Shown here: positions 18,500-26,550 of the stretch, piece by piece
Numbering within the stretch: the stretch's first letter is position 1
Layout of the letters: each line of letters begins with the position of its first letter
Source of the DNA: Stieleria sedimenti
Lineage (GTDB): Bacteria; Planctomycetota; Planctomycetia; Pirellulales; Pirellulaceae
Length of the DNA: 57,638 nt
Assembly (NCBI RefSeq): GCF_025060895.1
Contig: NZ_JANZKV010000151.1
Location: forward strand, 18,490-76,127
Direction of reading: 5' to 3'
Program-made: the position numbers and the translations under genes
Notes under the pieces: model-generated
Told to the model about the DNA's origin: nothing
The model's input: only the letters and a program-made list of their open reading frames with translations
Database searches by the model: none

Positions 18500-18889
18500 A
18501 TGTGGACCTCCGAAGACCCCACGCTGACCGAAAAACAATTCCTCGAAAATTTGTCAATCAGTGCGACCGTTGATGAGAGGGCTCTTGTGACCGTCCAACG
18601 GTACGACGGACATACACCTGAGTTGCTCCTGTACCACAAGGCGACCCTCGTCACATCCGGGCATAAACGGGCGTTCGGGCACAATTACGGCATCCTGGGA
18701 CTTGCCAGTACTCGACTCGAAGTGCCGCTAGATTCCTTGGACGACATTGATCCGGCGGACTCAATCTACCGGCTTCACTACGCCGTCTACGAACGAAAAG
18801 ATAGCGTCCATCCCAAACCTGAACGCGGAAGAATGCCATTTGGAGGAGTCATCGAAACCCGTGTGAAACCAGCTCAGAACAATCATTGA
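18500..18889 (+). CDS. hypothetical protein
   Basis: A 129-residue soluble protein that I do not recognise. It is rich in beta-prone segments (ALVTVQRYDGHTPELLLYHK, DSIYRLHYAVYERKD) and has no signal peptide or membrane helix; the C-terminus is basic and polar. It follows the 40-residue membrane gene after 15 bases, and its stop overlaps the TTG start of the next gene, so it belongs to the same transcription unit. Confidence 0.55.
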   Translation: MWTSEDPTLTEKQFLENLSISATVDERALVTVQRYDGHTPELLLYHKATLVTSGHKRAFGHNYGILGLASTRLEVPLDSLDDIDPADSIYRLHYAVYERKDSVHPKPERGRMPFGGVIETRVKPAQNNH

Positions 18890-19062
18890 TCAAGCAAACA
18901 CTGGTCGGATTGATCGCCGGTATGACAACGTGTGGTCTGTTGGCCAGCCTTCATCTGCTTTCGGCGTACCCGAACCACTTTCGCACCGGCGCAGCAGCAA
19001 CGGCCGGCTTCGTTGCAACGCTCGTGTACTTGTTCGTTCTACACGGTGAGGTGTGGAATTAA
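18886..19062 (+). CDS. 58-residue membrane protein, TTG start
   Basis: A short frame starting at TTG 18886, which overlaps the preceding TGA, and ending at TAA 19060. Two hydrophobic stretches (TLVGLIAGMTTCGLLASLHL and ATAGFVATLVYLFVLH) suggest a hairpin of two membrane helices. There is no recognised family. The stop-start overlap is the main support; the unusual start codon keeps confidence moderate. Confidence 0.45.
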   Translation: MIKQTLVGLIAGMTTCGLLASLHLLSAYPNHFRTGAAATAGFVATLVYLFVLHGEVWN

Positions 19063-19135
19063 GATTGATTTTCAGTGAGTGTTGCTGCTTGTCACCCCAG
19101 GACATTTTTTCTAATCCCCTGCGACGAACCTCGAA

Positions 19136-19561
19136 ATGATTGCCAACAACATTCAGACCGAAGATCATCTAGCGGTCCAGTCAGAACAGCCAACCCGAGA
19201 TTGGACGCGGGTCTACTGGGGCATAATGGTTAACCAAATCCTCGTCATTTGCATCGTCGCACTGCTCGCAGCGGTGATGCCAAGAGAGTCCTATCGCGCC
19301 AGCGAGGCTGCGTCTTTGGATCTTCCTGGTTTCACGCAGTATTACTTCTGGGCCGGCCCTTTGGCGATGGCCTACGCGGGTTTCGTCTCCGTGGCTGTGT
19401 CTCTGGCCGTCTTCGGGCTTCGACGGCGATTGATTGCCGTGGTTGTGACCTCCGTGGCGTTCGTTTCTTGTGTCGTCTTTCTAGCCGGTGGGATTTTCTC
19501 GGCGATCGCCCCGTTATTGGTTGCGGTCCGAGACATGCTTCCGCCCGACCAAAAATGGTAA
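19136..19561 (+). CDS. small membrane protein, hypothetical
   Basis: A 141-residue protein with about four membrane helices: MVNQILVICIVALLAAVM, FWAGPLAMAYAGFVSVAVSLAVF, LIAVVVTSVAFVSCVVFLAG, and a weaker last one. The first 25 residues are polar. No family is recognised. It is the last plus-strand gene of the series. It converges with, and on paper overlaps, the membrane gene on the other strand. Confidence 0.55.
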   Translation: MIANNIQTEDHLAVQSEQPTRDWTRVYWGIMVNQILVICIVALLAAVMPRESYRASEAASLDLPGFTQYYFWAGPLAMAYAGFVSVAVSLAVFGLRRRLIAVVVTSVAFVSCVVFLAGGIFSAIAPLLVAVRDMLPPDQKW

Positions 19562-19920
19562 ATTGAAGTTTTTTCGCGAACAATCGGGCCCATCGGCAAT
19601 TGAAACGTTGAATGACACGTTCTTCCGAAGCCACATTCGATGACCGGAGTGGCGAGTAGAAAATAGCATTGCGGGATCGAGATCAGCGTGACTGGAATCC
19701 CGATGGTCAGGCCAGCGGTCGCTGACGTTTGTCGAGGCAGCAGCCAGGCAATGAATGCCACCAAAAACACCCCCGCAAACGTAGAGAATTCGATCACGGG
19801 CTGACTTGGATATCGAGTTCTGCAGAGAATCGATGCCAAAACGACTTTGGGTATCACATAGAAAATCGCTGCGAGTGATGTTGAAGACGATCGCTGCTTG
19901 ATCGCGGCACGCGCGGACAT
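19372..19920 (-). CDS. membrane protein, C-terminus doubtful
   Basis: The ATG at 19920 lies four bases after the stop of the upstream beta-propeller gene, so it looks like the last gene of that operon. The first 110 residues hold three hydrophobic segments (SLAAIFYVIPKVVLASILC, FSTFAGVFLVAFIAWLLP, LTIGIPVTLISIPQCYFLL). The last 70 residues are antisense to the convergent plus-strand gene and look non-coding (Arg/Thr/Ala-rich). The real protein may end earlier, with a frameshift near 19600. A piece of a second copy of this gene survives at 22800-22920. Confidence 0.45.
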   Translation of the reverse strand: MSARAAIKQRSSSTSLAAIFYVIPKVVLASILCRTRYPSQPVIEFSTFAGVFLVAFIAWLLPRQTSATAGLTIGIPVTLISIPQCYFLLATPVIECGFGRTCHSTFQLPMGPIVREKTSIYHFWSGGSMSRTATNNGAIAEKIPPARKTTQETNATEVTTTAINRRRSPKTARDTATETKPA

Positions 19921-19924
19921 CACG

Positions 19925-21250
19925 TTAATGGATGGAAAGCACTCGAACGGAAGCGTCACCTTTCGAACTTGAAACGACCGTGGCAATATTACGACCGTTC
20001 GGGGAAACGAAAAGCGGTTGAAAACCCTTGCGTTTGACAGACCATTTATTGATCACTTTTTTCGCTGTCGTATCGACCGCAACGATCGTCTTCCCGTCGA
20101 AATCGACCGCCACAATTTTCCCGTCGTCGCTAATACTCGATGTGAATGGCCCGCCCCAATCGCCAATTGAGAATTCAATCGAAGGGACCTGCGCTTGGTT
20201 TTTCGACTTCGACGCCAAATCGGGTGAAATTTTGAAAACCTGAATTCGAGCTGGATCCTGGCGTGTCCCCACGCGAACTCCCCAGCGTTTGTTGTTCGAC
20301 AAGGAGTGCACGCTCCAGACGACGCCGTATCGATTCGGTTCAACCGACCAGACCGAAACCGCACCGCCCAGGTTGATCGCTTGCCGGGCCTCAATCAATC
20401 GATCTTCGTGAATGAATGCTGCTCGGTCATGATGGCCCCAAGGAATATTCTTCTCATCTTTCAATTCACCGGATTCCATGTCGAACAGCTGCATCTTCGA
20501 GTAGGCCTCGACTCCACCTTCAATGCACGCGACCAGACATTTCCCATCTGACGACAAAGCGATGCTTCGCAAGCTCGCAACAGGTCCCGGGAGTGCGAAT
20601 TTGCCAACGCTTTGCCCGTCGTTGAGGTCGATGACGCTGAAGTTGGTTGCCAGCCGATTGTTTTCTGAGACCGCTTGGAAGCTGGCAGAACGCAAGGAGT
20701 GAACGAGCGCCCCATCGGACGTACGCCAAACCATGGTTCTCGATTGCGGCCCCTTTTCATTCACTTCCGCCGTTGCGTAGGCGACGAGATACTTGCCGTC
20801 GGCGGTGAACTCGATTCTGTCATCCTCTGCTGGAAAATACCGCCAGCGTTCAAACTTCAGAATCACATCCGATGTTTTCGTGCGTACCAGTTCGATCTGC
20901 TGGTCTTTCGGCCAACGTGTGTGCCCCTCCGCCCAACGCCCAGGGCGCTGGATGACCTGGTATCGACCATCGGCGGAAAACGGAAACCTTAGACCCGTGA
21001 TCTCGCCCGCCAAGTGGTCAAGTGGCTGAGCGGAAGACGGATCCCAAAGGTGCCCGCGGCCGAATTGATCCACCGTGGCAAGGACACTACCGTTCGACGA
21101 GAACCCCACGATTTTTCGTTGTCCGTCGATGGAAACAACAGCGTATCGTCCATCGCTCACGATCACGATCACGACTGCAACCATCACGACGATCGCAGCG
21201 AGCGAAAGCCAATACTTGCCAGGCACTGTTCGGTTAGTCGATCCGTTCAT
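19925..21250 (-). CDS. membrane-anchored WD40-like beta-propeller protein
   Basis: A 441-residue protein with one N-terminal membrane helix (WLSLAAIVVMVAVVIVIVS) and an outer domain of WD40/propeller type. The first blade is clear (IVGFSSNGSVLATVDQFGRG, then HLWDPSSAQPLDHLAGEI), and others follow (SSDGKCLVACIEGG; ISDDGKIVAVDFDGKTIVAV; VSPNGRNIATVV). Such propellers are protein-interaction scaffolds. It is a clear paralogue of the gene just upstream (LWDP, LAGEITGLRFPFSADG against LAGMLTGLPFPFSSDG). The 18-base gap between the two indicates cotranscription. Confidence 0.75.
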   Translation of the reverse strand: MNGSTNRTVPGKYWLSLAAIVVMVAVVIVIVSDGRYAVVSIDGQRKIVGFSSNGSVLATVDQFGRGHLWDPSSAQPLDHLAGEITGLRFPFSADGRYQVIQRPGRWAEGHTRWPKDQQIELVRTKTSDVILKFERWRYFPAEDDRIEFTADGKYLVAYATAEVNEKGPQSRTMVWRTSDGALVHSLRSASFQAVSENNRLATNFSVIDLNDGQSVGKFALPGPVASLRSIALSSDGKCLVACIEGGVEAYSKMQLFDMESGELKDEKNIPWGHHDRAAFIHEDRLIEARQAINLGGAVSVWSVEPNRYGVVWSVHSLSNNKRWGVRVGTRQDPARIQVFKISPDLASKSKNQAQVPSIEFSIGDWGGPFTSSISDDGKIVAVDFDGKTIVAVDTTAKKVINKWSVKRKGFQPLFVSPNGRNIATVVSSSKGDASVRVLSIH

Positions 21251-21268
21251 GCGTCCTCCAAGATGGAA

Positions 21269-22678
21269 TTAACCCTGACGGGGAAGCCGGAAAACTTTCA
21301 CCGCCGAATTCGGAGCCGGAGTCTTGATTGCAATACAATTTCCATCGGGTGAAAGTTGAACATCAAGTTCACCGAGTCGAAAGTCATCATGACGTTCCCA
21401 AATCACTTTCTGCGACGACACATCAATGACCGCGATCGCATGGGTCGGTGCGACCTGCATGCCGTTTCCGCTCGAGTAGTGGTCCATGTACCTGACAGCC
21501 ACGCGACTTGCATCGTTCGTGATTTCGCACTTAAATGGCCCTCCCCAGTCTCCTTGCGGAAAACTGAGTGTGGTCGTGGGGAATTCATTGATCATAGGTG
21601 ACGCCTGATCGGCGGAGATTGCAAAAATCCGGATGTCCAACCGGCCATCGTTTCGATCTGCCCTGACGCCCCAATGGTCATTGGCCGAGAGCGAATCAAC
21701 TTTCCAGGCGATTCCGGGACGATTCGACTTTGACAAGCAGATAGCGATCGGCCCATCGGTTGAGTCTTGATGGACTGCAACGAGTTGATCATCGTGGATG
21801 AAGCGGGGACGATAGAGCCCATAGGAACGGATCTCGTGCTCAGCCAAAATTTGTTTTGATCGAACATCCCAAACCTGGACTGATGCACGTCCCATGGAAC
21901 CGCCTTCGACACAGACGACCAAGCGATCTCCCTCGGACGAAAATGCGGCGATTTTCCGAGATGTGAGCCAACTATAGCTTGTTAACCACGATTCAATGAC
22001 TTGATTGCGAATTGAAAATAGTCCAAGCATGATCGCCTGGTTGTCGTCGGTAACCGATTGAGTGGCAAAATGCTCACCGCTGGGCGATATCGCCATCTCC
22101 ACAATCTTACCCAAGTAGATTTGGTTTCCGTCAGGGAGGCTCCAGACGGCGGTCGCCACGGCACCTCCTCCGGAATCTGCAATCGCCGAATAGAAGTAAC
22201 GACCGTCAGGTGTGAAGCCCATTCTCGGGCCAAACTTGTCGGAGAAGGGAACGCGAAATCGGATGATCGATTCGCCGGATTTTAAATCGACCAAGATTCC
22301 ATTCTGAAATGGCCCCTTTCCGCTCACTGGATTCGCAGGCTCAAGATCAATCCGATAACTGCCATCGGAAGAAAACGGAAACGGCAAACCCGTCAGCATT
22401 CCCGCCAAGTCATCGCATGGTCGCCCCGTCTTCGGATCCCAAAGGTAGCCAACACCGTCACGACCAATCGTCGCCAATGCGAGCTCGTCCGCTGAAAAAC
22501 CGGCAAGCTGGCCCTGCCCTTCCAGCACGTACGGTCTCGGACGACTCAAAGCGTACGAAGCGATCACGGCCGCCGATGTGACAACCGCAACAATCAACCA
22601 CCGCTGATGGCGGATTACGGCAGCTCTGATGCTCGAAGTCCATGGTCTCATCACATAAACTCTTATTCGATGTTGCAC
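21269..22678 (-). CDS. membrane-anchored WD40-like beta-propeller protein (paralogue)
   Basis: A protein of 460 residues from ATG 22651, or 469 from GTG 22678. One membrane helix near the N-terminus (WLIVAVVTSAAVIASYAL) is followed by a beta-propeller with YLWDPKTGRPCDDLAG, FTPDGRYFYSAIADSGG, FSSEGDRLVVCVEGGS and LSPDGNCIAIKT blades. It shares order and motifs with the next gene downstream, which points to a tandem duplication. No catalytic residues are seen; an outer-face scaffold or sensor is likely. Confidence 0.75.
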   Translation of the reverse strand: MQHRIRVYVMRPWTSSIRAAVIRHQRWLIVAVVTSAAVIASYALSRPRPYVLEGQGQLAGFSADELALATIGRDGVGYLWDPKTGRPCDDLAGMLTGLPFPFSSDGSYRIDLEPANPVSGKGPFQNGILVDLKSGESIIRFRVPFSDKFGPRMGFTPDGRYFYSAIADSGGGAVATAVWSLPDGNQIYLGKIVEMAISPSGEHFATQSVTDDNQAIMLGLFSIRNQVIESWLTSYSWLTSRKIAAFSSEGDRLVVCVEGGSMGRASVQVWDVRSKQILAEHEIRSYGLYRPRFIHDDQLVAVHQDSTDGPIAICLSKSNRPGIAWKVDSLSANDHWGVRADRNDGRLDIRIFAISADQASPMINEFPTTTLSFPQGDWGGPFKCEITNDASRVAVRYMDHYSSGNGMQVAPTHAIAVIDVSSQKVIWERHDDFRLGELDVQLSPDGNCIAIKTPAPNSAVKVFRLPRQG

Positions 22679-22799
22679 TCAAAAACTTTGACGGTCGCCA
22701 TACACCAACAAGCGGTGCGCTGGTTGGCTGCGTGACGCTTTAATGTCGCTTCGACCGAGGATTCTGCAATCATAGCTGGGGCATCCAATTCGAGGGGAA

Positions 22800-22920
22800 A
22801 GAACAACCGCAAACGGCATTGGCGGTTTAGAATGCGGGGTCGCGATCTGGCTGGAATCCCGAAAGAATTGGTCGGAGCGGCGATCCGGCGAAAGGAAGGA
22901 CCAGCAGAGCAATGAAAACT
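22800..22920 (-). pseudogene. fragment of a second copy of the membrane gene at 19.4-19.9 kb
   Basis: On the minus strand this stretch matches the middle of the membrane gene at 19372-19920: the word CTGGAATCCCGA, preceded by TGCGGG-TCG-GATC, occurs in both, and the following GGTC-GCGG and CAGC-GCAATGAA blocks keep the same order. Small deletions break the frame (one frame still reads VFIALLVLPFAG). It lies between the start of the PGK-like gene and the upstream propeller gene. I see it as a decayed copy left by tandem amplification. Confidence 0.5.
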
Positions 22921-22933
22921 GGAGTTGACGAAT

Positions 22934-24130
22934 TTGAATGACCGACCGATTCATAGTATGGATCAGTGCGAGCTTTCTGGCACAAGGGTTCTCGTCCGCG
23001 TCGACCATAACGTGCCATGCACCGTCGAGGGTGAAATTCGTGACGACGGGCGGATCGTTCGATCACTGGAAACATTGCGTGAACTCGTCTCAAAACGTGC
23101 GAGAATCGTGGTGCTTTCCCACTTTGGTTATCCCGAGGGGAATGTTGTATCGCATCTCAGTACGCGCATCCTCGCCGAACGCCTTGGTTTGCTGCTCAAC
23201 CATCGAGTCCAGCACTGCGAGGAATTGTCGCTCAATCGTGCCAAGGAACATGTCGAGAACGTCGCACCGGGAGAGATTCTCTATTTGGAGAACTCTCGCT
23301 TCTGGGAAGGTGAGCAGACCGATTCAAAAAGTTTAGCGGAGGCTTGGGCAGAGTTCGGCGACATCTATATCAATGAAGCCTTCTCCGCATGTCATCGACG
23401 TCATGCGTCGATCCATCGTTTGTCAAGGTTACTACCGGCATTTGCCGGTCGCCGACTTGAACAGGAGCGCCGCGAACTGTTGAGCCAACGCGATGAAAAA
23501 GTCGCCCGCGGCATCATCCTGGGTGGAGCAAAGCTGGACCAAAAATTGAAAGCGATTGCCGAACTGAATGGACCGCTTTCGGTGCTTTGCCTTGGTGGCC
23601 TGACTTCGATCGCGGTCGCAAAGGCCCAGGGAAAACCGACGGGGACCACAGAGTTTTCGTCATCTCGCATGGAAATCGTCGAGGCGGCCTGCGACGCATT
23701 GTTCGAAAAAGGGATTCAACCGCAACTTCCGATCGACTGGATAGTACACGCAAGCGACGGAACCGAACGGATCGCGAACTGGAACGCAGTCGCGGCGAAA
23801 GACACAATCGTTGATGTTGGCCCCGAAACGGTGCAGCGATTCTTGGCTCAACTCCGTTCGGTGTCTTCGGTATTTTGGAATGGCCCTCTGGGAATCTATG
23901 AGAAAGCACCGGGTGAGCGAGGATCAGTCGCGATGGCTGATGGCCTGGCCCAGCGCGTACGTCACGGCACTCAGGTTGTACTCGGAGGCGGCGACACTCT
24001 CGCTCTTGTCTCGTCGGCCAGATTGTCGGACTCGTTCAGCTATTGTTCGTCGGGCGGAGGAGCAGCACTCGAATTCATTGCCCGTGGCGATGATCTTCCT
24101 GGACTCGTTCATTTGTTTGGCGGACACTGA
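22934..24130 (+). CDS. divergent phosphoglycerate kinase-like acyl kinase
   Basis: About 398 residues, the full length of phosphoglycerate kinase. The start is uncertain (TTG 22934 with GGAG 10 bases upstream, or ATG 22958). Family blocks are RVLVRVDHNVP, VVLSHFGYPEG, LENSRFWEGE, INEAFSACHRRHAS, GGAKLDQK, WNGPLGIYE, GGGDTLA and SSGGGAALE. Substrate residues D24, N26, R40, H63, R122 and R155 are kept, but the Arg of the usual SHLGRP block, which contacts the 3-phosphate of 3-phosphoglycerate, is Tyr66. It therefore probably phosphorylates the carboxylate of a related acid. In this locus phosphonolactate is the best candidate (inference). It converges on the phosphonate/lipid operon and overlaps plsC by 22 bases. 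Confidence 0.8.
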   Translation: MNDRPIHSMDQCELSGTRVLVRVDHNVPCTVEGEIRDDGRIVRSLETLRELVSKRARIVVLSHFGYPEGNVVSHLSTRILAERLGLLLNHRVQHCEELSLNRAKEHVENVAPGEILYLENSRFWEGEQTDSKSLAEAWAEFGDIYINEAFSACHRRHASIHRLSRLLPAFAGRRLEQERRELLSQRDEKVARGIILGGAKLDQKLKAIAELNGPLSVLCLGGLTSIAVAKAQGKPTGTTEFSSSRMEIVEAACDALFEKGIQPQLPIDWIVHASDGTERIANWNAVAAKDTIVDVGPETVQRFLAQLRSVSSVFWNGPLGIYEKAPGERGSVAMADGLAQRVRHGTQVVLGGGDTLALVSSARLSDSFSYCSSGGGAALEFIARGDDLPGLVHLFGGH

Positions 24131-24852
24131 ATGAGCCGGTGCTGGGCCACCTGTCGGACACTCGCTTCGACTTCTGCCGCGATCGCATTCCATCCCTCGC
24201 GTCGATTTTCCACGTTACCAAAGTACATCGGCTCCCCGATCGTCATCGATATCTTTTTCCACCGAGGCATGACTCGGTCAGGCGGAAATGCGACACCGGT
24301 GCCCTGCAGAAAGCAGGGAATGACGGGCACGTCGGTTCCAGCGGCGAGCATGCCAAGACCCGGTCGAAAGGCTCCCATTTCACCATTTCGCGTCCGCGTC
24401 CCCTCGGGAAACAAGATGTACACGCAAGGTTCGCTGAGCAGGCGTTTTCGCAGGTCGATCATTCCTTGTTTGCCGCACTTTCGTCTCCAGATGGGTAAGG
24501 CGTTGAGAGTGATCGCCGAGAATGCGGCAATGGCGTTTCGCTCGAAGAACAGGTCGCCGGCGGCAAGCGGAAAAAGCTCGTTTCGCATCCGCAGGGGTAG
24601 CGATGAGCCGATCACCATCGCGTCAAGATGGCTCTCGTGATTCGCAACCATGATAAAGGAGGGCTTTTGCGGAAGATGTTCGCGGCCCTGGTAGTCGATA
24701 CGGTGAAAGACCTTGAGCGAACACCGCACGAACGACCACCAACCGCCCCGCACAACACTTTCGAGTAGACCACCCTCGCGTGCAATGCTCCGATGTTGCT
24801 GGACCGGTGGCAGATCCATGCCCGCCGCAGGTTTCAAATCCCAATCTTCCAT
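24109..24852 (-). CDS. PlsC-type acyltransferase
   Basis: A 247-residue member of the 1-acyl-sn-glycerol-3-phosphate acyltransferase family. The catalytic H-x4-D box is NHESHLD near residue 70, and the substrate-binding block is FPEGTRTRNG near 155. A third block, VPVIPCFLQGTG, is also typical. It transfers an acyl chain from acyl-ACP or acyl-CoA to a glycerol-phosphate-like acceptor at the membrane. It lies two bases after the cdsA-like stop at the end of the operon. The context suggests that the acceptor may be a phosphonate analogue of glycerol 3-phosphate (inference). Confidence 0.9.
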   Translation of the reverse strand: MEDWDLKPAAGMDLPPVQQHRSIAREGGLLESVVRGGWWSFVRCSLKVFHRIDYQGREHLPQKPSFIMVANHESHLDAMVIGSSLPLRMRNELFPLAAGDLFFERNAIAAFSAITLNALPIWRRKCGKQGMIDLRKRLLSEPCVYILFPEGTRTRNGEMGAFRPGLGMLAAGTDVPVIPCFLQGTGVAFPPDRVMPRWKKISMTIGEPMYFGNVENRREGWNAIAAEVEASVRQVAQHRLIQCPPNK

Positions 24853-24854
24853 TG

Positions 24855-25865
24855 CTACCCACCGGTTAGGATTCGGATCGGTTGATCTCCGCCCAGCGGA
24901 CCGAGGTTCAGCGACACAAAGTGGTAGACCGCCGGCGGCACCAACACCAGACTATCGAAACGATCGAGCAGGCCGCCATGTCCAGGAATCACGGCACCAA
25001 TGTCCTTGATCCCAACGTCTCTCTTGATCGAGGACAACACGAGGTCACCGAGCTGACCGAGTGAGCTAATCAACAAGCCCAAAATGATCAGCTTGATGGG
25101 ATGCCCCATGTTTGTCCCAACAAATACATGATGACCTACAAAAATCGTCAAAGTGGTCGTCAACAACAGACCGCCAACGGCGCCGGAGATCGTTTTCCCC
25201 GGACTGGTCTCCGGAAGCAACTTTGGCCCCTTGAGTAGTTTTCCGGTGCAGTAAGCGAAAATGTCGTTCATGGCAACGCCGAGCAACATCAGCACCAGAA
25301 GCGGACGGTAATCCTGCGAATTTGCGATATTCCCGATGTAGCCCAACGAAAATCCGAACATCAGGAATCCGAGCGCCCCAAGAGCAACCCGCTGGACATA
25401 TCCCTGAGGTCGATCCACCGGGATCGAAATGACCGTAATAAGTGCAACCGTCAGTGGAGCCATCGAAAAGAAGAGGCGTTCGTAATGATCGAGGACTGCA
25501 AAATTGAGAATCAGGATGCCCAACACGACCGCAACCGAAATCAGCCGTTGGCGAAACAGGCCTGTCGCCCTGGCGAACTCCCGATAGCAACCCAGACTCA
25601 ACAGAGTCACCGCCGCGATCGTCCAGGCGGCGCCGAGCAATACCGGCACCAAGATACCGACACTCAGCCAGGTCCATGACTTCCAACGTCCGAAGGCATC
25701 GTTGAATGCAGCGTCGCCGAATCTTCCCGTACGCCGGCCGCACCACAGGATGCTGCCGGAAACCACGATCAGAACAGCGATCCCGATCGTGACCCAACGC
25801 GTCACGGGATGGTCCCAGGCGGCTTGAAAGCCGAGCAGTCGGTCGCGTGTCTCAGTTGTCATCAT
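24855..25865 (-). CDS. phosphatidate cytidylyltransferase (CdsA/YnbB-like)
   Basis: About 336 residues. The start ATGATG (25865/25862) overlaps the stop of the upstream CDP-alcohol transferase gene. It has many membrane helices and the complete CdsA signature near the C-terminus: SSIKRDVGIKDIGAVIPGHG then GLLDRFDSL. An earlier block SPGKTISGAVGG also fits. The enzyme activates a phosphatidic acid with CTP to a CDP-lipid. It pairs with a CDP-alcohol phosphatidyltransferase, as in the E. coli ynbA-ynbB pair, so it is probably a second, specialised copy. A phosphonic acid analogue of phosphatidate is a possible substrate here (inference). Confidence 0.92.
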   Translation of the reverse strand: MMTTETRDRLLGFQAAWDHPVTRWVTIGIAVLIVVSGSILWCGRRTGRFGDAAFNDAFGRWKSWTWLSVGILVPVLLGAAWTIAAVTLLSLGCYREFARATGLFRQRLISVAVVLGILILNFAVLDHYERLFFSMAPLTVALITVISIPVDRPQGYVQRVALGALGFLMFGFSLGYIGNIANSQDYRPLLVLMLLGVAMNDIFAYCTGKLLKGPKLLPETSPGKTISGAVGGLLLTTTLTIFVGHHVFVGTNMGHPIKLIILGLLISSLGQLGDLVLSSIKRDVGIKDIGAVIPGHGGLLDRFDSLVLVPPAVYHFVSLNLGPLGGDQPIRILTGG

Positions 25866-26550
25866 GATCGGTCCGTAACGCATGGGCAATTCTCCGCAGT
25901 CGTCGAACTCCCGTCCAGACGGTACCGATGATCGCGACGACTAAGCCCCAGCCCATCAGACTGCCGCTCATCCCTAACGCCGAATGTGTTGCCATTTCCG
26001 CGTGCCAGGATGCCGGCACCAGCCCACACAGCAGCGAGGTCAGCGTCATCAAGAAGACACGCTGCGGCTTGCCCAGCGGACCGCAATACTCTTGATGGGC
26101 ACCGGCGACTTTTCCTTGAGCTCGCAGGTACGCAACGAAGAGCGCCAGACAAGCGGCGATGTAGCCCAGCGTCGGATCGCTGCCCCACGCGTACCCGGCC
26201 CCCACGAACATCGCCGCATCGGAAACTCTGTCCGGTATCTCGTTGTAAAGCTCGCCAACGGGAGAAGCAGATCCCGATTCAACGGCCACCATGCCATCAA
26301 GCATGTTGGCCAACAGCCGTAGTTGCATCAGCATCGCCGCGGTCAGAAAGAAAACGGCCGGATACGGCGAATGGTTCGTCATGGCGAAGGCAAACCCAAC
26401 CGCAATCCCTGCGACCATTCCCGCGATCGAGATGCTGTTGGGCGTCACCTTTCGTCGCACCAACCAATTCGCGAAGCGTTTGGAAACCGCGCGTTCACGT
26501 GAAGCGATGGGCCGGCGGTCGGGCTGATAATCATCCGTAGGCTTCGTCAC
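25852..26550 (-). CDS. CDP-alcohol phosphatidyltransferase (YnbA-like)
   Basis: A 232-residue membrane protein starting at GTG 26550, which overlaps the SMR gene stop (GTGA). It is an integral enzyme with several helices and the CDP-alcohol transferase core region: NMLDGMVAVESGSASPVG then ELYNEIPDRVSD. The canonical core is D-x2-DG-x2-AR-x8-G-x3-D-x3-D. Here the first Asp is Asn, the Arg is Val, and the third Asp is Asn, followed by PDRVSD. I recall this pattern from a known subfamily found with cdsA-like genes. It should transfer a CMP-activated lipid to an alcohol head group; the acceptor cannot be told. Confidence 0.85.
   Translation of the reverse strand: MTKPTDDYQPDRRPIASRERAVSKRFANWLVRRKVTPNSISIAGMVAGIAVGFAFAMTNHSPYPAVFFLTAAMLMQLRLLANMLDGMVAVESGSASPVGELYNEIPDRVSDAAMFVGAGYAWGSDPTLGYIAACLALFVAYLRAQGKVAGAHQEYCGPLGKPQRVFLMTLTSLLCGLVPASWHAEMATHSALGMSGSLMGWGLVVAIIGTVWTGVRRLRRIAHALRTDHDDN

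Noticed and set aside
22679-23093. Open frames on the minus strand upstream of the propeller genes
   Set aside because: They overlap the PGK-like gene and a gene fragment; the translations show no domain, only the eroded membrane-gene similarity already listed.
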